Shown here piece after piece: positions 42,621 through 51,853 of a stretch of 64,000 bases of DNA. The DNA is from Thiorhodovibrio litoralis (GTDB taxonomy: Bacteria; Pseudomonadota; Gammaproteobacteria; Chromatiales; Chromatiaceae). Numbering within the stretch: position 1 is the stretch's first letter; every line of letters begins with the position of its first letter. The notes under the pieces were generated by a model, which worked only from the letters and a program-made list of their open reading frames with translations, searched no databases and was not told the origin of the DNA. The DNA lies in NCBI RefSeq assembly GCF_033954455.1, contig NZ_CP121473.1, positions 3,334,501 through 3,398,500 on the forward strand, given 5' to 3'. A program made the translations under genes and the position numbers.

Positions 42621-43073
42621 ATGTCAAAAAACCGCTTGATTTCGCTTCTTTTGATCTTGTTCGTCATCGGCACAGCGCCTGTTGCAAGCGCGGAGGAGGT
42701 CGAAGGCGGCTTGTTCGTCAACCTGACCACCGATGATACCTGGGCCGCGGCCAAAGCGATCCTGTTTGCCCATGAGAAAGTCCTCAAGCGCGGCTATAAG
42801 CCGGTGGCCATCTGGCTGAATGTGCGCGCCATTTATCTGGCCGACAAGAAACGCGCCTCCCACGTCCATGGCCTGATGAAGGAGCAAGGCCGCTCGATCC
42901 AGGACATGCTGCAAGCCTTCATCGCCGATGGCGGGATGGTGATTGCTTGCATGGCCTGCTCTAAGGCCGCCGGACTGACCGAAGCCGACTTCATCGAGGG
43001 GGTGCAGATGGGCAACCCGGACCTGGTGACGGGGCTGCTGTTCGACCCGAAGGTGAAAACCTTGTCGTGGTGA
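42621..43073 (+). CDS. Periplasmic DsrE-family protein
   Basis: 150 residues with a signal peptide (LISLLLILFVIGTAPVASAEE). The DsrE/F-like fold shows GLFVNLTTDDTWAAAKAILFAHEKVLKRGYKPVAIWLNVRAIYLAD and a C-terminal MVIACMACSKAAGLTEADFIEGVQMGNPDLV, with a CMAC pair at the position of the active cysteine of sulfur carriers. It may bind or transfer sulfane sulfur in the periplasm. Divergent from the MreB-like gene. Confidence 0.82.
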   Translation: MSKNRLISLLLILFVIGTAPVASAEEVEGGLFVNLTTDDTWAAAKAILFAHEKVLKRGYKPVAIWLNVRAIYLADKKRASHVHGLMKEQGRSIQDMLQAFIADGGMVIACMACSKAAGLTEADFIEGVQMGNPDLVTGLLFDPKVKTLSW

Positions 43074-43131
43074 TTGAGGCTGAAGCCCTCTGGTGGCGCG
43101 CATCGCTCGCGATCCTTGACGGAGACGCGTG

Positions 43132-43527
43132 ATGGCAAAGGCGCGATCGCGAACCCTGGACGAGGTGCTGCAATCGACCTCGGACGTGCTGTTTCCCGCC
43201 GAACTGGGCAACCGACGCGTGCGCGTGACCAGCGCCAACGCAGACGGCGATACGCCCTTGCATGTCATGGCATGGCGCAAGGACCCAGAGGCGATGGCGT
43301 TGTTGATCAGCGCCGGCGCGGACGTCAATGCCGTCGGCGACATGGGCGAAACCCCGCTGCATGTCGCGATTGCGCAAAAGGATGAAGCCAGCATTCGGAT
43401 GCTGCTGGACGCCGGCGCGCGCATTGACATCCGTTCCGAGTTCGATGAAACGCCATTGGAAAAAGCGGCGGCGACGAGCGACGCCATTCAAAGACTCCTG
43501 CGATTGCAGGGTCCATCGCCACCTTGA
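43132..43527 (+). CDS. Ankyrin-repeat protein
   Basis: 131 residues, no signal peptide. About three repeats: DGDTPLHVMAWRKDPEAMALLISAGADVNAVGDMGETPLHVAIAQKDEASIRMLLDAGARIDIRSEFDETPLEKAAA. GGAG lies 7 nt before the ATG. It follows the DsrE gene by 58 nt. Binding partner unknown. From 43528 to 43693 I see nothing coding. Confidence 0.85.
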   Translation: MAKARSRTLDEVLQSTSDVLFPAELGNRRVRVTSANADGDTPLHVMAWRKDPEAMALLISAGADVNAVGDMGETPLHVAIAQKDEASIRMLLDAGARIDIRSEFDETPLEKAAATSDAIQRLLRLQGPSPP

Positions 43528-43693
43528 CAGCCTTACCCTGGTGTCTCGCCCCGTGATAACGATGACAGGTTGATCCAAGGCTGACCTCCTCCGCGCTCAG
43601 CGATCAATCTTTGCCCGATCTCGGTGATACCACGCATCTTCCTGCTTCAACAGAGACTTTCAGCCAGTGTTGCGGTCGCATAGACTGGGAGGC

Positions 43694-43840
43694 ATGAACC
43701 TTGCCCTCGTCACCGGTAGCCAAAAGTGGCACCGCGTCTCGCCGAAGGCCTATCGCGGCCGGGCGAACGGCCCGCCACCATGCATGATCCCGCTCATCTT
43801 CGAGCGTATGGCGCAGCTTAACCCCGGGGGACCAGGATGA
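43694..43840 (+). CDS. Possible small protein coupled to the HD gene
   Basis: 48 residues (MNLALVTGSQKWHRVSPKAYRG...), ending in a 4-nt overlap (ATGA) with the next start. A GGGAGG is present but only 1 nt from the ATG, which is too close for efficient use. No family recognised. It may be a decayed leader or a true small gene. Confidence 0.3.
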   Translation: MNLALVTGSQKWHRVSPKAYRGRANGPPPCMIPLIFERMAQLNPGGPG

Positions 43841-44400
43841 CCATCAGCGGCAGCGAGTCGGCGCTTCTCCTGCAAGCCGCCACCTTCGCGGCGGACAAGC
43901 ACCGCCACCAGCGGCGCAAGGACGCGGCGGCCTCGCCCTATATCAACCACCCACTGGCGGTTGCCTGGACGCTGTCATCGGTTGGTGGGGTGACGCATCC
44001 TGAACTGCTCGCCGCGGCCCTGCTGCACGACACGGTCGAAGACACGGATACCAGCCTGGCCGAGCTGGAACAGATCTTCGGGCCGACGGTCAGCGCACTG
44101 GTGGCGGAGGTCACGGACGACAAGTCGCTGCCGAAACAACGGCGCAAGGCGCTGCAAATCGAGCATGCCGCACTGGCCTCTGACGCCGCCAAGCAACTGA
44201 AGATCGCCGACAAGATTGCCAATCTCCGCGATATTCTCGCCGATCCGCCGGCTGACTGGCCGCTGACCCGCAAGCTCGAATACCTGGACTGGGCCGAACA
44301 GGTGGTGCGGAATTGCCGGGGCGTCAACGCCGCGCTTGATGCCTGCTGGGATGCGACCTTCTCGGAGGCTCGCGGCACACTGGAAGCCGAAGCGCGATGA
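43837..44400 (+). CDS. HD-domain (p)ppGpp hydrolase-like protein (MESH1/SpoT-HD type)
   Basis: 187 residues, consisting only of the HD domain. Seen: AATFAADKHRHQRRKDAAASPYINHPLAVAWTL, ELLAAALLHDTVEDTDTSLAELEQIFG, KQLKIADKIANLRDI. The HD...ED metal site is intact and no synthetase or TGS domain is present. That length and layout match small alarmone hydrolases (SAH/MESH1) that remove 3'-pyrophosphate from (p)ppGpp. It overlaps the next gene by 4 nt. Confidence 0.85.
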   Translation: MTISGSESALLLQAATFAADKHRHQRRKDAAASPYINHPLAVAWTLSSVGGVTHPELLAAALLHDTVEDTDTSLAELEQIFGPTVSALVAEVTDDKSLPKQRRKALQIEHAALASDAAKQLKIADKIANLRDILADPPADWPLTRKLEYLDWAEQVVRNCRGVNAALDACWDATFSEARGTLEAEAR

Positions 44401-44870
44401 CCTCGGTTACCCCCTGTGCCCGCGCTGCGCTGCGCTTCGGGCTGCTGTGCGCGCTCGCTGGTCTGGGAGTCGGCGGTTACGCGGTGCATTCCGCCATTGG
44501 CGAGGGCTGGCAGCGGCTGCCAATTTGTGCGGCCTTGGCGGCCTTTCTGACCGGGTTTGGCTTGTGGTACTGGCTGATCGAGCGTCGGAAAGCCTTGCGC
44601 CGCCGCGCCGGCATTCTAACCGGCGCACTGGCTGGCACTCTGGCGCATTACCTGTGCTGGTACCTGATGATCGTGAGCGCAAATCTGGATTATCTGTGGT
44701 TCGGCACCACCAGTTCCCTGGGCGAGCCGCCGATGAACCCTTTCCAGGCACTCGCGGGCGCGGCGGTCTTCAGCGGTTGGAGCTTGTTCCTGTTTGGCTG
44801 GGTGACCATTCCAGCCGGCGCCCTGCTCGGCGGGCTGATGATCCGCCGGTCGCATCGACCACTGTTCTGA
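44397..44870 (+). CDS. Four-helix membrane protein of unknown function
   Basis: 157 residues with four predicted membrane segments (LRFGLLCALAGLGVGGYAV, LPICAALAAFLTGFGLWYWLI, AGTLAHYLCWYLMIVS, LFLFGWVTIPAGALLGGLM). No family recognised. It is translationally coupled to the HD protein (ATGA overlap), so the two may act together. Confidence 0.72.
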   Translation: MTSVTPCARAALRFGLLCALAGLGVGGYAVHSAIGEGWQRLPICAALAAFLTGFGLWYWLIERRKALRRRAGILTGALAGTLAHYLCWYLMIVSANLDYLWFGTTSSLGEPPMNPFQALAGAAVFSGWSLFLFGWVTIPAGALLGGLMIRRSHRPLF

Positions 44871-44889
44871 AGGTCCCGGCGCTTCAGTC

Positions 44890-45558
44890 ATGATCGCGAT
44901 GCGAACTGGCCGAGGCACAGCTCGCGGTCGTCTCGCGGCAGCGTTATTGACCTGTTTGGTCCTTGCCTCCAACGGGCCGACCGGGGTGCTGGCCGATTCG
45001 GATCTGGATGCCGCCCAGTCCAAGCTGGAACAAGCCTGGGAATTGGCCCAACACGAGCGTCTCAGACGGCACGAGACGTTTCGCCAGGATCACCTGCAGC
45101 CTTTTGTCAGTGACGGCTGCAGTGGTGGCCTCTCCGCGCTTTGGACACAGCTCTCGCGGTGGTTGCCGGCCTTTCGCGCCATCCATGATGATCACCCGCC
45201 ATGGGAGTCTTGCTGCATCGCGCATGATCGGGCCTATCATGCCGGTGGGCTGGAGGAGCCCAGCGCGCAGGCGAGTTTTGATGCGCGGTTGCGCGCGGAT
45301 CAGGTGCTGCGCGAGTGTGTGATCGAGACGGTCTCGCAGCGAGCAGCCGCACTGGAGGCGCATTATGGGTTGCGGCATGAGCAGGTTGAGCAGCTGTATG
45401 CGCTGATCGCTGATCTGATGTACCGCTCGGTGCGCTTGGGCGGGGGTCCCTGCACCGGTCTGCCGTGGCGCTGGGGTTTTGGGCTGCCAGACTGCGGGAT
45501 CTTGCCGCCGCCAAGCTCGCTTCTAGACCATCAGCACCAGAGGACGATGCCACCATGA
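44890..45558 (+). CDS. Secreted protein with a phospholipase A2-like motif
   Basis: 222 residues. Signal peptide (LAAALLTCLVLASNGPTGVLA), a charged helix, then DGCSGGLSALW and PPWESCCIAHDRAYHAGG. The CCxxHDxxY arrangement, with a Gly-rich segment upstream, is the calcium-loop/catalytic His-Asp signature of PLA2-fold proteins. Further cysteines (VLRECVIET, GGPCTGLP, LPDCGILPP) would form disulfides. It may hydrolyse phospholipids, but the family is often uncharacterised in bacteria. Its stop overlaps the next start by 4 nt. Confidence 0.68.
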   Translation: MIAMRTGRGTARGRLAAALLTCLVLASNGPTGVLADSDLDAAQSKLEQAWELAQHERLRRHETFRQDHLQPFVSDGCSGGLSALWTQLSRWLPAFRAIHDDHPPWESCCIAHDRAYHAGGLEEPSAQASFDARLRADQVLRECVIETVSQRAAALEAHYGLRHEQVEQLYALIADLMYRSVRLGGGPCTGLPWRWGFGLPDCGILPPPSSLLDHQHQRTMPP

Positions 45559-46268
45559 AAATGTTCGGATCGATCAGCATCCTATTTGCGCTCATCGGCT
45601 TGGTACTGCTGGCTATCGCGGCATTCGCCTATGACCGCACGACGGGATTCATCGACACAGCACTGTCCACGACCGGCACCGTGGTTGAGCTGACCCGTTC
45701 CAGCCAGTCCGGTTCAAGTTCCGGCGGGGGCAGCACCTACCGCCCGGTGGTTCGTTTTCAGGATCGCCAAGGGACGACCATTGAGTTCGTCGCATCGGTG
45801 GGAAGCAACCCGCCGAGTCATCGCCCGGGCGAAACAGTCGAGGTGCTGTATCCGCCCGATGATCCGCACAAAGCCACGCTTCGCAGTGTGCTACAGCTGT
45901 GGTTTACGGAGATCCTGCTCGGTGGCCTCGGTAGCCTTTTCTTGCTGATCGGACTCGGCTTCAGCTTACCCTTGGTGCTCAGTCGGCGCCGGCGAGCGCG
46001 GCTGCACCATACCGGCAAGCCGGTGCAGACAACCGTCACGGACGTCCATCAGGATAGCCGGTTCAGCGCCCGTGGTCGGCATGCCTATCGCATCACAACC
46101 CAATGGCAGAACCCGCGCACTGGCAAGGTTCATGTCTTTACCAGCGAGCCCGTTTGGTTCGACCCAACCGATTACCTCAATCGCAGCCATGTGACGGTGT
46201 TGATCGATCCCGAGCGTCCCAATCGGTATGCCATGGACCTGTCCTTCCTGCCGGAACCGGCCAATTGA
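45555..46268 (+). CDS. DUF3592 membrane protein
   Basis: 237 residues. Membrane segments at the N-terminus (ISILFALIGLVLLAIAAFA) and the centre (ILLGGLGSLFLLIGLGFSLPLVL) flank two beta-rich halves. The first has TTGTVVELTRSS, TYRPVVRFQDRQGTTIEFVAS and RPGETVEVLYPPDDPHKATL, typical of DUF3592; the second repeats the theme (HAYRITTQWQNPRTGKVHVFTSEPVWFDP, HVTVLIDPERPNRYAMDL). Function unknown. Confidence 0.82.
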   Translation: MKMFGSISILFALIGLVLLAIAAFAYDRTTGFIDTALSTTGTVVELTRSSQSGSSSGGGSTYRPVVRFQDRQGTTIEFVASVGSNPPSHRPGETVEVLYPPDDPHKATLRSVLQLWFTEILLGGLGSLFLLIGLGFSLPLVLSRRRRARLHHTGKPVQTTVTDVHQDSRFSARGRHAYRITTQWQNPRTGKVHVFTSEPVWFDPTDYLNRSHVTVLIDPERPNRYAMDLSFLPEPAN

Positions 46269-46327
46269 CAGATGGGCCACCTTCTGACAGGAATGACACA
46301 TGGCATTCGGATTGGAGAACAGAGACC

Positions 46328-46570
46328 ATGACCACTGAACAACTCACGGCGCTTTTCGGTTGGGCGGCGATCATCAATATCGTCTTTCTGCTGGTGTCCA
46401 CGATCGCATTGCTGAGTCTGCGCGAGCCCATCGCGCGCCTTCACAACTGGTTGTTCGGCCTCGATGCACAGGACCTGGGCCGCGCTTACTTCCAGTATCT
46501 GGCGCAGTTCAAGATCGCGACCATTGTATTCACCATCGCACCCTATCTGGCGCTGAGAATCGTGTTCTAA
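46328..46570 (+). CDS. DUF6868-like two-helix membrane protein (intact copy)
   Basis: 80 residues: MTTEQLTALFGWAAIINIVFLLVSTIALL, then FGLDAQDLGRAYFQYLAQFKIATIVFTIAPYLALRIVF. Two membrane helices. The family is small and uncharacterised; I recall it as DUF6868. The first 17 codons recur at 56346 as part of a collapsed duplicate block. Confidence 0.75.
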   Translation: MTTEQLTALFGWAAIINIVFLLVSTIALLSLREPIARLHNWLFGLDAQDLGRAYFQYLAQFKIATIVFTIAPYLALRIVF

Positions 46571-46658
46571 TCGCGGCCGGTCGCACCATGGATGCGCCTT
46601 TCGCGACTCAAGAATCCACCGTCTCGCCTGAACTGAAATCCTCCACCGGAAACCATCT

Positions 46659-47273
46659 ATGTGGGACCAACGCTTCGACCGTGAAGACTATCTCTACGGC
46701 ACCGAGCCGAGCCAGTTTCTCGCGGCCCAGACGGAGCGCCTGCGCCCCGGACAGCGAGCTTTGGTCGTTGCCGATGGCGAGGGGCGCCATGCGGTGCATC
46801 TCGCTACGCTCGGGCTCGAGGTCACCGCCATGGACAGCTCCGGGGTGGCCCTAACCAAGGCACGCAAGCTCGCGGCGGCGAGTGGAGTGGCGGTGGATTT
46901 CCATCAGGCCGACCTGCGCGATTGGACATGGGCGCCCGCGCGCTATGATGTTGTGGTGGCAATTTTCATTCAATTCGCCGAGCCCGCGCTCAGAGCCGCG
47001 ATCTTCGCCGGGATTCAACGCACCCTGGCACCGGGTGGCCTGCTCCTGCTGCATGGCTTCACTCCGGCGCAGCTGGCCTTTCACAGTGGCGGCCCGCCCT
47101 GTGCCGAGCTGCTCTACACGCCAGAACTCCTGCGCGCCGCCTTCGCCGAGCTTGAGATTCTGCGGCTCGGGGAATACCAGAGTGAGTTACGTGAAGGCAC
47201 CGGCCATGTCGGCCAGGCGGCATTGATCGACTTGGTGGCCCGCAAGCCACTCGCCGATGCGACGTCAGCGTAA
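46659..47273 (+). CDS. Class I SAM-dependent methyltransferase (TehB-like)
   Basis: 204 residues. Start MWDQRFDREDYLYGTEPSQFLA, SAM-binding ALVVADGEGRHAVHLATLGLEVTAMDSS, HQADLRDWTW, and LAPGGLLLLHGFTP. It resembles the thiopurine/tellurite methyltransferase group. A fragment of its last 44 codons recurs at 56401-56532. It lies 88 nt after the DUF6868 gene and 84 nt before the DCC gene, on the same strand. Confidence 0.85.
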   Translation: MWDQRFDREDYLYGTEPSQFLAAQTERLRPGQRALVVADGEGRHAVHLATLGLEVTAMDSSGVALTKARKLAAASGVAVDFHQADLRDWTWAPARYDVVVAIFIQFAEPALRAAIFAGIQRTLAPGGLLLLHGFTPAQLAFHSGGPPCAELLYTPELLRAAFAELEILRLGEYQSELREGTGHVGQAALIDLVARKPLADATSA

Positions 47274-47357
47274 GACAGACCCAAACGATTCCACTTGGGC
47301 GCGCGCCCGGTTGGCCCAACCTGAAGTGAAGCTGAAACCAGATGCGGCGTTCCGCCA

Positions 47358-47759
47358 ATGCCCAACCAAGACACATCCATGCAGAATTCCAACTCGCCAT
47401 TGCGCGTCCTCTACGATGGCGGCTGTCCGCTCTGCCGACGCGAGATCGCCCACTATCAACGCCTCAGGCCCTGCAGGCCAGTGGACTGGATCGACATTGA
47501 TGGCGGCCCACGCACGTGCGAATCGCTCGGCATCACCCGCGAAGACGCCATGGCGCGGTTTCATGTGCTTGAGGGAACGCGTATTCACACCGGTGCTGAA
47601 GCCTTTGTCGTGCTCTGGTCGGCGCTTCCCGGCTGGCATTTTCTGGCTACTCTGGCGCGCACGCTGCGCTTGCTCCCCGTGATGGAACTCGGCTATGCCT
47701 GGTTTGCCCAGCGCCGCTGGAAGAAGCGTTGCCAGGACGATCGTTGCGCGGTGATTTGA
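47358..47759 (+). CDS. DCC-family (DUF393) thiol-disulfide oxidoreductase-like protein
   Basis: 133 residues. The YDGGCPLCRREIAHYQRL motif gives the DCC family its name, with a CxxC redox pair. Later GITREDAMARFHVLEGTRIHTGAEAFVVLWSALPGWHFLATLARTLRL. Role unknown. The following 340 nt (47760-48097) have no supported gene, only short open frames with degenerate hydrophobic patches. Confidence 0.85.
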   Translation: MPNQDTSMQNSNSPLRVLYDGGCPLCRREIAHYQRLRPCRPVDWIDIDGGPRTCESLGITREDAMARFHVLEGTRIHTGAEAFVVLWSALPGWHFLATLARTLRLLPVMELGYAWFAQRRWKKRCQDDRCAVI

Positions 47760-48097
47760 TGACATCGCCCCGGCATTTGCGTCGGCTACCGCCTCTGGGT
47801 GACCCGATTCCTCCGCCCTGGATGCCTACTAATTGTCTCATCAAAGCTGTCGGCTTTCGGCACAACCAGCGCCTTTCTGCCGCTGATCGGGCTGCTCGCG
47901 GTGTTTCTACCGGATCTGCGTCAAGCCCCGGGCAAGGGGGTCACGATGGACCGGGTTGCCGTGCGAGTATGAGGCGTCAAACAACGACCGTCGCGCGATG
48001 ATTTCTGACGACAACGCCTGAGCCTCGCGTAGGTCGTCATGATGCTCGTCCTTTTCCTTCTACCCTTTGCATCAAATAGGACCGTATAAACCAGGCT

Positions 48098-48560
48098 TCA
48101 CCGCCAGCCAACATCCGGATGCCAATGGGCGGCCCAAGGCTGTTCCAACCGCGCAGCCTGCATCGGAGGCTCGAGAAACAGCCGCAGCCGGGACAGCACC
48201 GCCTTCAACTCGACAGGTCTCAGTGCATTCTTGGCCAGGAACGCCCGCTATTGGGTTTGTTTTTGGTTGTCCAAAGCAAAGGCCGTGCGCAATCCGAAAG
48301 GCACATCGGCGGGAATTGGCGTCGCGCGCCGCGCGAAGGTCGCATCAATGGCCCCAGTCAGGGTCGCGCCGTCAAACGTGCTGTGCCAAGACAGAACCCA
48401 CAAGTCGAAAGAGTCCTTCATGCGGCTGTTAGCGATACCCAGCACAACCAGAGCCTGCAATTTCTCGGAGACTCAACACAAAATTGAAGTCCTGCTCGTC
48501 CGCCTTGGCAATATTCAGCAGCCGGGCTGGCACGGATGCACCGACATCCGGACCATTCAT
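48098..48560 (-). pseudogene. AbiEii-type toxin (nucleotidyltransferase), internally deleted and with a nonsense codon
   Basis: The first about 28 codons (MNGPDVGASVPARLLNIAK, AKADEQDFNFVL) are those of an AbiEii toxin. The sequence then jumps to the C-terminal part (VVLGIANSRMKDSFDLWVLS, FDGATLTGAIDATFARRATP), so the nucleotidyltransferase core with its GSxxD motif is missing. Near the end a TAG interrupts QKQTQ*RAFLAKN before the final PWAAHWHPDVGW. The start overlaps the AbiEi stop by 4 nt, the normal operon layout. No functional toxin is possible. Confidence 0.8.
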
Positions 48561-49168
48561 GCGAGACTGTCCAGATAGGGCCGGATGACCTTGCCCACCC
48601 GATTCATCTCGGCGAAGCGCCACAATGCATCGATGCTAACCCGACGGGGTCCACCATCCTGGCCGAGCGCCTCCTTCAGTGCTTCCAGGGCGACATCGAG
48701 GCCGATCTTGTTGCGGTATTTGAAACAGTCCGCCACGGTGCGCGCAAGATTGGTCACTCGCACCCTGACCCTGTCGATCTCGTGCTGATCGACGCCCTCG
48801 GTCATTCCTGCCTCGGAAAACCGCACGACGCGCAGCGGTGGATACGACAGGGCGGGTGCATGGGCCTTGCCGGGAATGGCTAGCCACACGTCGAATGGGT
48901 TCTGAGTCGTCAGTTCATGGAAGCGCAGCGCCGAGAGCAGGCATATCACGGCATGGGGGGAACGGCGCGCCACTTCGGCCAAGGCCGCATGTTCCGATAC
49001 CGGCCGCTCAGGTAAGGCATAAAGCCCCCGTCCAACACGCGCGAGTCGACCCTGGCGCACAAGTCGCGTCAGAGACACCCGCGGCAGACCCTGGGCATCC
49101 AGATCGATCGGGCGGAGAAGACCCTGCTGTCGGGTGAGCGCGAGAATGGCGTCTTGGGTTGCGGACAT
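48557..49168 (-). CDS. AbiEi-family antitoxin
   Basis: 203 residues. An N-terminal winged helix (DAILALTRQQGLLRPIDLDAQGLPRVSLTRLVRQGRLARVGRGLYALPE) and the AbiEi C-domain (HAVICLLSALRFHEL, PFDVWLAIPGKAHAP, VRVTNLARTVADCFKYRNKIGLDVALEALKEAL) are complete. In type IV toxin-antitoxin pairs it represses the operon. Here it is orphaned by loss of the toxin downstream. The gene is otherwise intact and could have been kept as a DNA-binding regulator. Confidence 0.88.
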   Translation of the reverse strand: MSATQDAILALTRQQGLLRPIDLDAQGLPRVSLTRLVRQGRLARVGRGLYALPERPVSEHAALAEVARRSPHAVICLLSALRFHELTTQNPFDVWLAIPGKAHAPALSYPPLRVVRFSEAGMTEGVDQHEIDRVRVRVTNLARTVADCFKYRNKIGLDVALEALKEALGQDGGPRRVSIDALWRFAEMNRVGKVIRPYLDSLA

Positions 49169-49311
49169 GCGGCGGTTGTTTCATTATTTCTGTAATCGCT
49201 ATTATTATCCGCGATTTTGGAACGCCCTGCCAACTTTTCCGCGTGCCTGTGAGCACTTTGGTTGCAGAATCAGGTTTCACAGTTTTGCGCGTCATTGCAG
49301 CAGCGCGCCCA

Positions 49312-49704
49312 TCAAGGCCGTCGGCTACCAGCACAGCCATCGCCTTCTTCAACCTCCAACCAGCGTCTTAGCTGCTCGATGCGGTCCTGGGTCAGTCGCG
49401 CCTTCTCGCCGCAGACACACATCGGGTAGATGCTGCCGTAGCTCGTTTGTTTGTTCTCAACGGGGTATAGCGCCTCCAACTCGGCATCGCGAAAGGCAAT
49501 CCAGGCGCGCTGGGAGCGCTTGAGCTTGTCCAGAAAATCGTTGTCGCCTTAGTAGCGCCGGCGGATTTGCTGGTAGACGCGATTGAGTGTCTGGTCGGCT
49601 TGTTCAAACTCACCACAGGCGGTCTGGTTCAGGTCGGCCTGAGTCTGTGCTCCGCTCGCGGCGGGAACCAGAAAAAAGACCATGAGAACGGTGAACAGGC
49701 GCAT
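49312..49704 (-). pseudogene. LprI-like lysozyme-inhibitor family protein (DUF1311), copy 1 with internal stop
   Basis: The start MRLFTVLMVFFLVPAASGAQTQADLNQTACGEF, with AGGGGA 8 nt upstream, begins a signal peptide and the LprI domain (QADQTLNRVYQQIRRRY). A TAA at 49549-49551 interrupts, and the frame continues GDNDFLDKLKRSQRAWIAFRDAELEALYP, SIYPMCVCGEKARLTQDRIEQLRRWLE to a stop at 49312. The other copy has CAA at this codon. It lies 13 nt after the chemoreceptor gene on the same strand. Confidence 0.8.
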
Positions 49705-49717
49705 GCGGTCAATCCCC

Positions 49718-51853
49718 TTATCCATGGATGACGAAAAAGCCGATGACGCGCTGCATGTCCTCGGCATTGTGAAGTAACTGCTCGGCCATTTCCGAGGTTT
49801 GCTGGAAGGTGGCGCTGTTGGAGTGGATGACTGCGTCGAGCCGCTTGACGGCTGCGGCGATGCGCTCGGCTCCCTGGTTTTGCTGCTGGCCGGCCTGGGC
49901 GATCTCCTGGATCATGCCTGCGGTTTCCTCGATGGCGGGGACCACTTTCTCGATCATGGCGCCAGCACTCTCAGCCACTTCGCGGCTTTGCGCGGCCAGC
50001 TCGGTGATTTCGCGCGCCGCGTCCTGACTGCTGGCGGCAAGCTTGCGCACCTCGCTGGCGACCACGGCGAAGCCACGACCGGCCTCGCCGGCACGCGCGG
50101 CCTCGATAGCGGCGTTTAGCGCGAGCAGGTTGGTCTTGCGCGCGATCTCCTCGATGACCGTGAGCTTGCCGGTGATCTGCTGCATGGCGGCCACGGTCTG
50201 CTTCACGGCGCCGCCGCCTTCGCGCGCGTCATTGGCGGCGCTTTGCGCGGAAACCTGGGTACGCGCGGCGCGGTCGCTGTTATTTTGAATGATTGCGGTC
50301 ATGTCCTCCATGGAGGTGGAGATGTCCTCGGCCGAGCGCGCCTGCTGCTCGGAACCCTGCGACAGCCGGCTGGAGGAATCGGCCAATTGCTGGCTGCTTT
50401 GGCTGACCTCGCGCGCGGAGCTTTGCACCTCGGCCACCACTTGGCGCAGCTTGTCCATCATGGCGCGCAGGGCGTCGGCGAGCAGGCCGATTTCGTCGCG
50501 CTGCCGCACCGAAAGCCGCGCGCTCAGGTCACCCTCGGCGATGCGCTCGGCAAAGGCGACGCCGGCGCGCAGCGGTCTGGCAATGGCGTTGGACACCACC
50601 AGCGCGAGCAGCACGATGATGGCGGCGAAGATCAGCCCGGCGACAACCAGGGAGAAGATCAGCCGGTCAACCGGCGCCATGACCTCGGCCTCGTCGATTT
50701 CGGCCATCAGCGCCCAGGTGAAGGCGCCCAGCTTGACCGGCGCATAGGCCGAAAGCACCGGGTTGCCGTTGTAATCGATGACGATCTCGGAACCCGTCTC
50801 GCCGGCCAGCGCCTGGTGCACGGCGCGGGTATCCACCCGCCCTGTCTCGGGATGACGGAAGGAGGCGGTGACCGAGTGGCTGTCGGGGGCCAGGTAGGAG
50901 TCGGAGCGCATCAGCAGGTCGGGGCCGACCAAATAGGATTCGCCCGAGCGGCCGAGGCCGGCGCGCTCGGCCATGATGGAATTGAGTGCGTCGATCGGCA
51001 TCTGGAAGATGGCCACGCCGATTTTCTCGCCCCGGTCGAAGATGGGTGAGGCGATGAAGCTGGCCGGAGCCTCGTAGGATGGGACGTATTGGGCATAGTC
51101 GACCAGGAAGAAGACCTCGGGCGTGGTCGCGGCATTGGCCAGCCGGAAGACCTCGCCGAAATTGGTGTCGGCATAGGGGCCGTCAATCAGGGAGGTGGAG
51201 TAGTCCAGCTCTTTGAACACCGAATACAGAATATCGCCAGTATCCGGGTCCACCAGAAAGATGTCGTAGTAGCCGAACTTTTGCAGATAGCTGCGGATGA
51301 TCGGATGAATCCGGCCATGCAGCGCGGAGTAGCTGGACTGGTCCGGCGCGCGGTCGAGTCCCTCCTTGGAGCCAAGCGGATTGGGATTGGCCTGGATATA
51401 GGCATGCTGTAGAGCCAGGGAATCATCATCGAGCTGCTTGAAATAGCGCAGCGCCTCGGGGTCGCGGCCGTCGTTCTGGTCGCGGAATTCCGCCGAGAAT
51501 TGATCGCTGTAATAGCTGGCCAGTTCCTCGCCCAGGCGCTGGATGTCGTCGGCCGCGTAGCCGTTTTCCGCGCGAAAGCGCGGAAACACCGCGCGCAGCT
51601 CGCGCATGGCGTCCACCACCATGGCGTTTTCCGAAAAGGTGAGGATTTGGTTCTGGATGTGGATGAAGTAGCGCTCCACCGCCTGGCGCTTGATTTCGCG
51701 CACCGACTCAAGCTGTGCATAGGACTTGTGCAGCAGCGCCTTCTCGGCCTGATAGCCGGCCCACAAGCCGACAAACGCCAGCGCCGAGACGCCGATCAGC
51801 AGAAACAGGCCAACCAGCTTCGGCCGCATACGGATATCGTTAATGGACGGCAT
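49718..51853 (-). CDS. Methyl-accepting chemotaxis protein with large periplasmic sensor
   Basis: 711 residues. TM1 at about 11-35 ([21 protein letters not shown]), a periplasmic dCache-like sensor of about 350 residues ([67 protein letters not shown]), and TM2 ([21 protein letters not shown]). A HAMP domain ([29 protein letters not shown]) and an MCP signalling domain with the tip [37 protein letters not shown] follow. It lacks a C-terminal CheR-tether pentapeptide. The ligand is unknown. It is divergent from the Amt-MCP gene across 432 nt. Confidence 0.95.
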   Translation of the reverse strand: MPSINDIRMRPKLVGLFLLIGVSALAFVGLWAGYQAEKALLHKSYAQLESVREIKRQAVERYFIHIQNQILTFSENAMVVDAMRELRAVFPRFRAENGYAADDIQRLGEELASYYSDQFSAEFRDQNDGRDPEALRYFKQLDDDSLALQHAYIQANPNPLGSKEGLDRAPDQSSYSALHGRIHPIIRSYLQKFGYYDIFLVDPDTGDILYSVFKELDYSTSLIDGPYADTNFGEVFRLANAATTPEVFFLVDYAQYVPSYEAPASFIASPIFDRGEKIGVAIFQMPIDALNSIMAERAGLGRSGESYLVGPDLLMRSDSYLAPDSHSVTASFRHPETGRVDTRAVHQALAGETGSEIVIDYNGNPVLSAYAPVKLGAFTWALMAEIDEAEVMAPVDRLIFSLVVAGLIFAAIIVLLALVVSNAIARPLRAGVAFAERIAEGDLSARLSVRQRDEIGLLADALRAMMDKLRQVVAEVQSSAREVSQSSQQLADSSSRLSQGSEQQARSAEDISTSMEDMTAIIQNNSDRAARTQVSAQSAANDAREGGGAVKQTVAAMQQITGKLTVIEEIARKTNLLALNAAIEAARAGEAGRGFAVVASEVRKLAASSQDAAREITELAAQSREVAESAGAMIEKVVPAIEETAGMIQEIAQAGQQQNQGAERIAAAVKRLDAVIHSNSATFQQTSEMAEQLLHNAEDMQRVIGFFVIHG

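Noticed and set aside
47760-48097. A membrane-protein fragment suggested by a hydrophobic stretch near 47860-47920
   Set aside because: It has no start codon or ribosome-binding site and no recognisable family; it is treated as non-coding debris.
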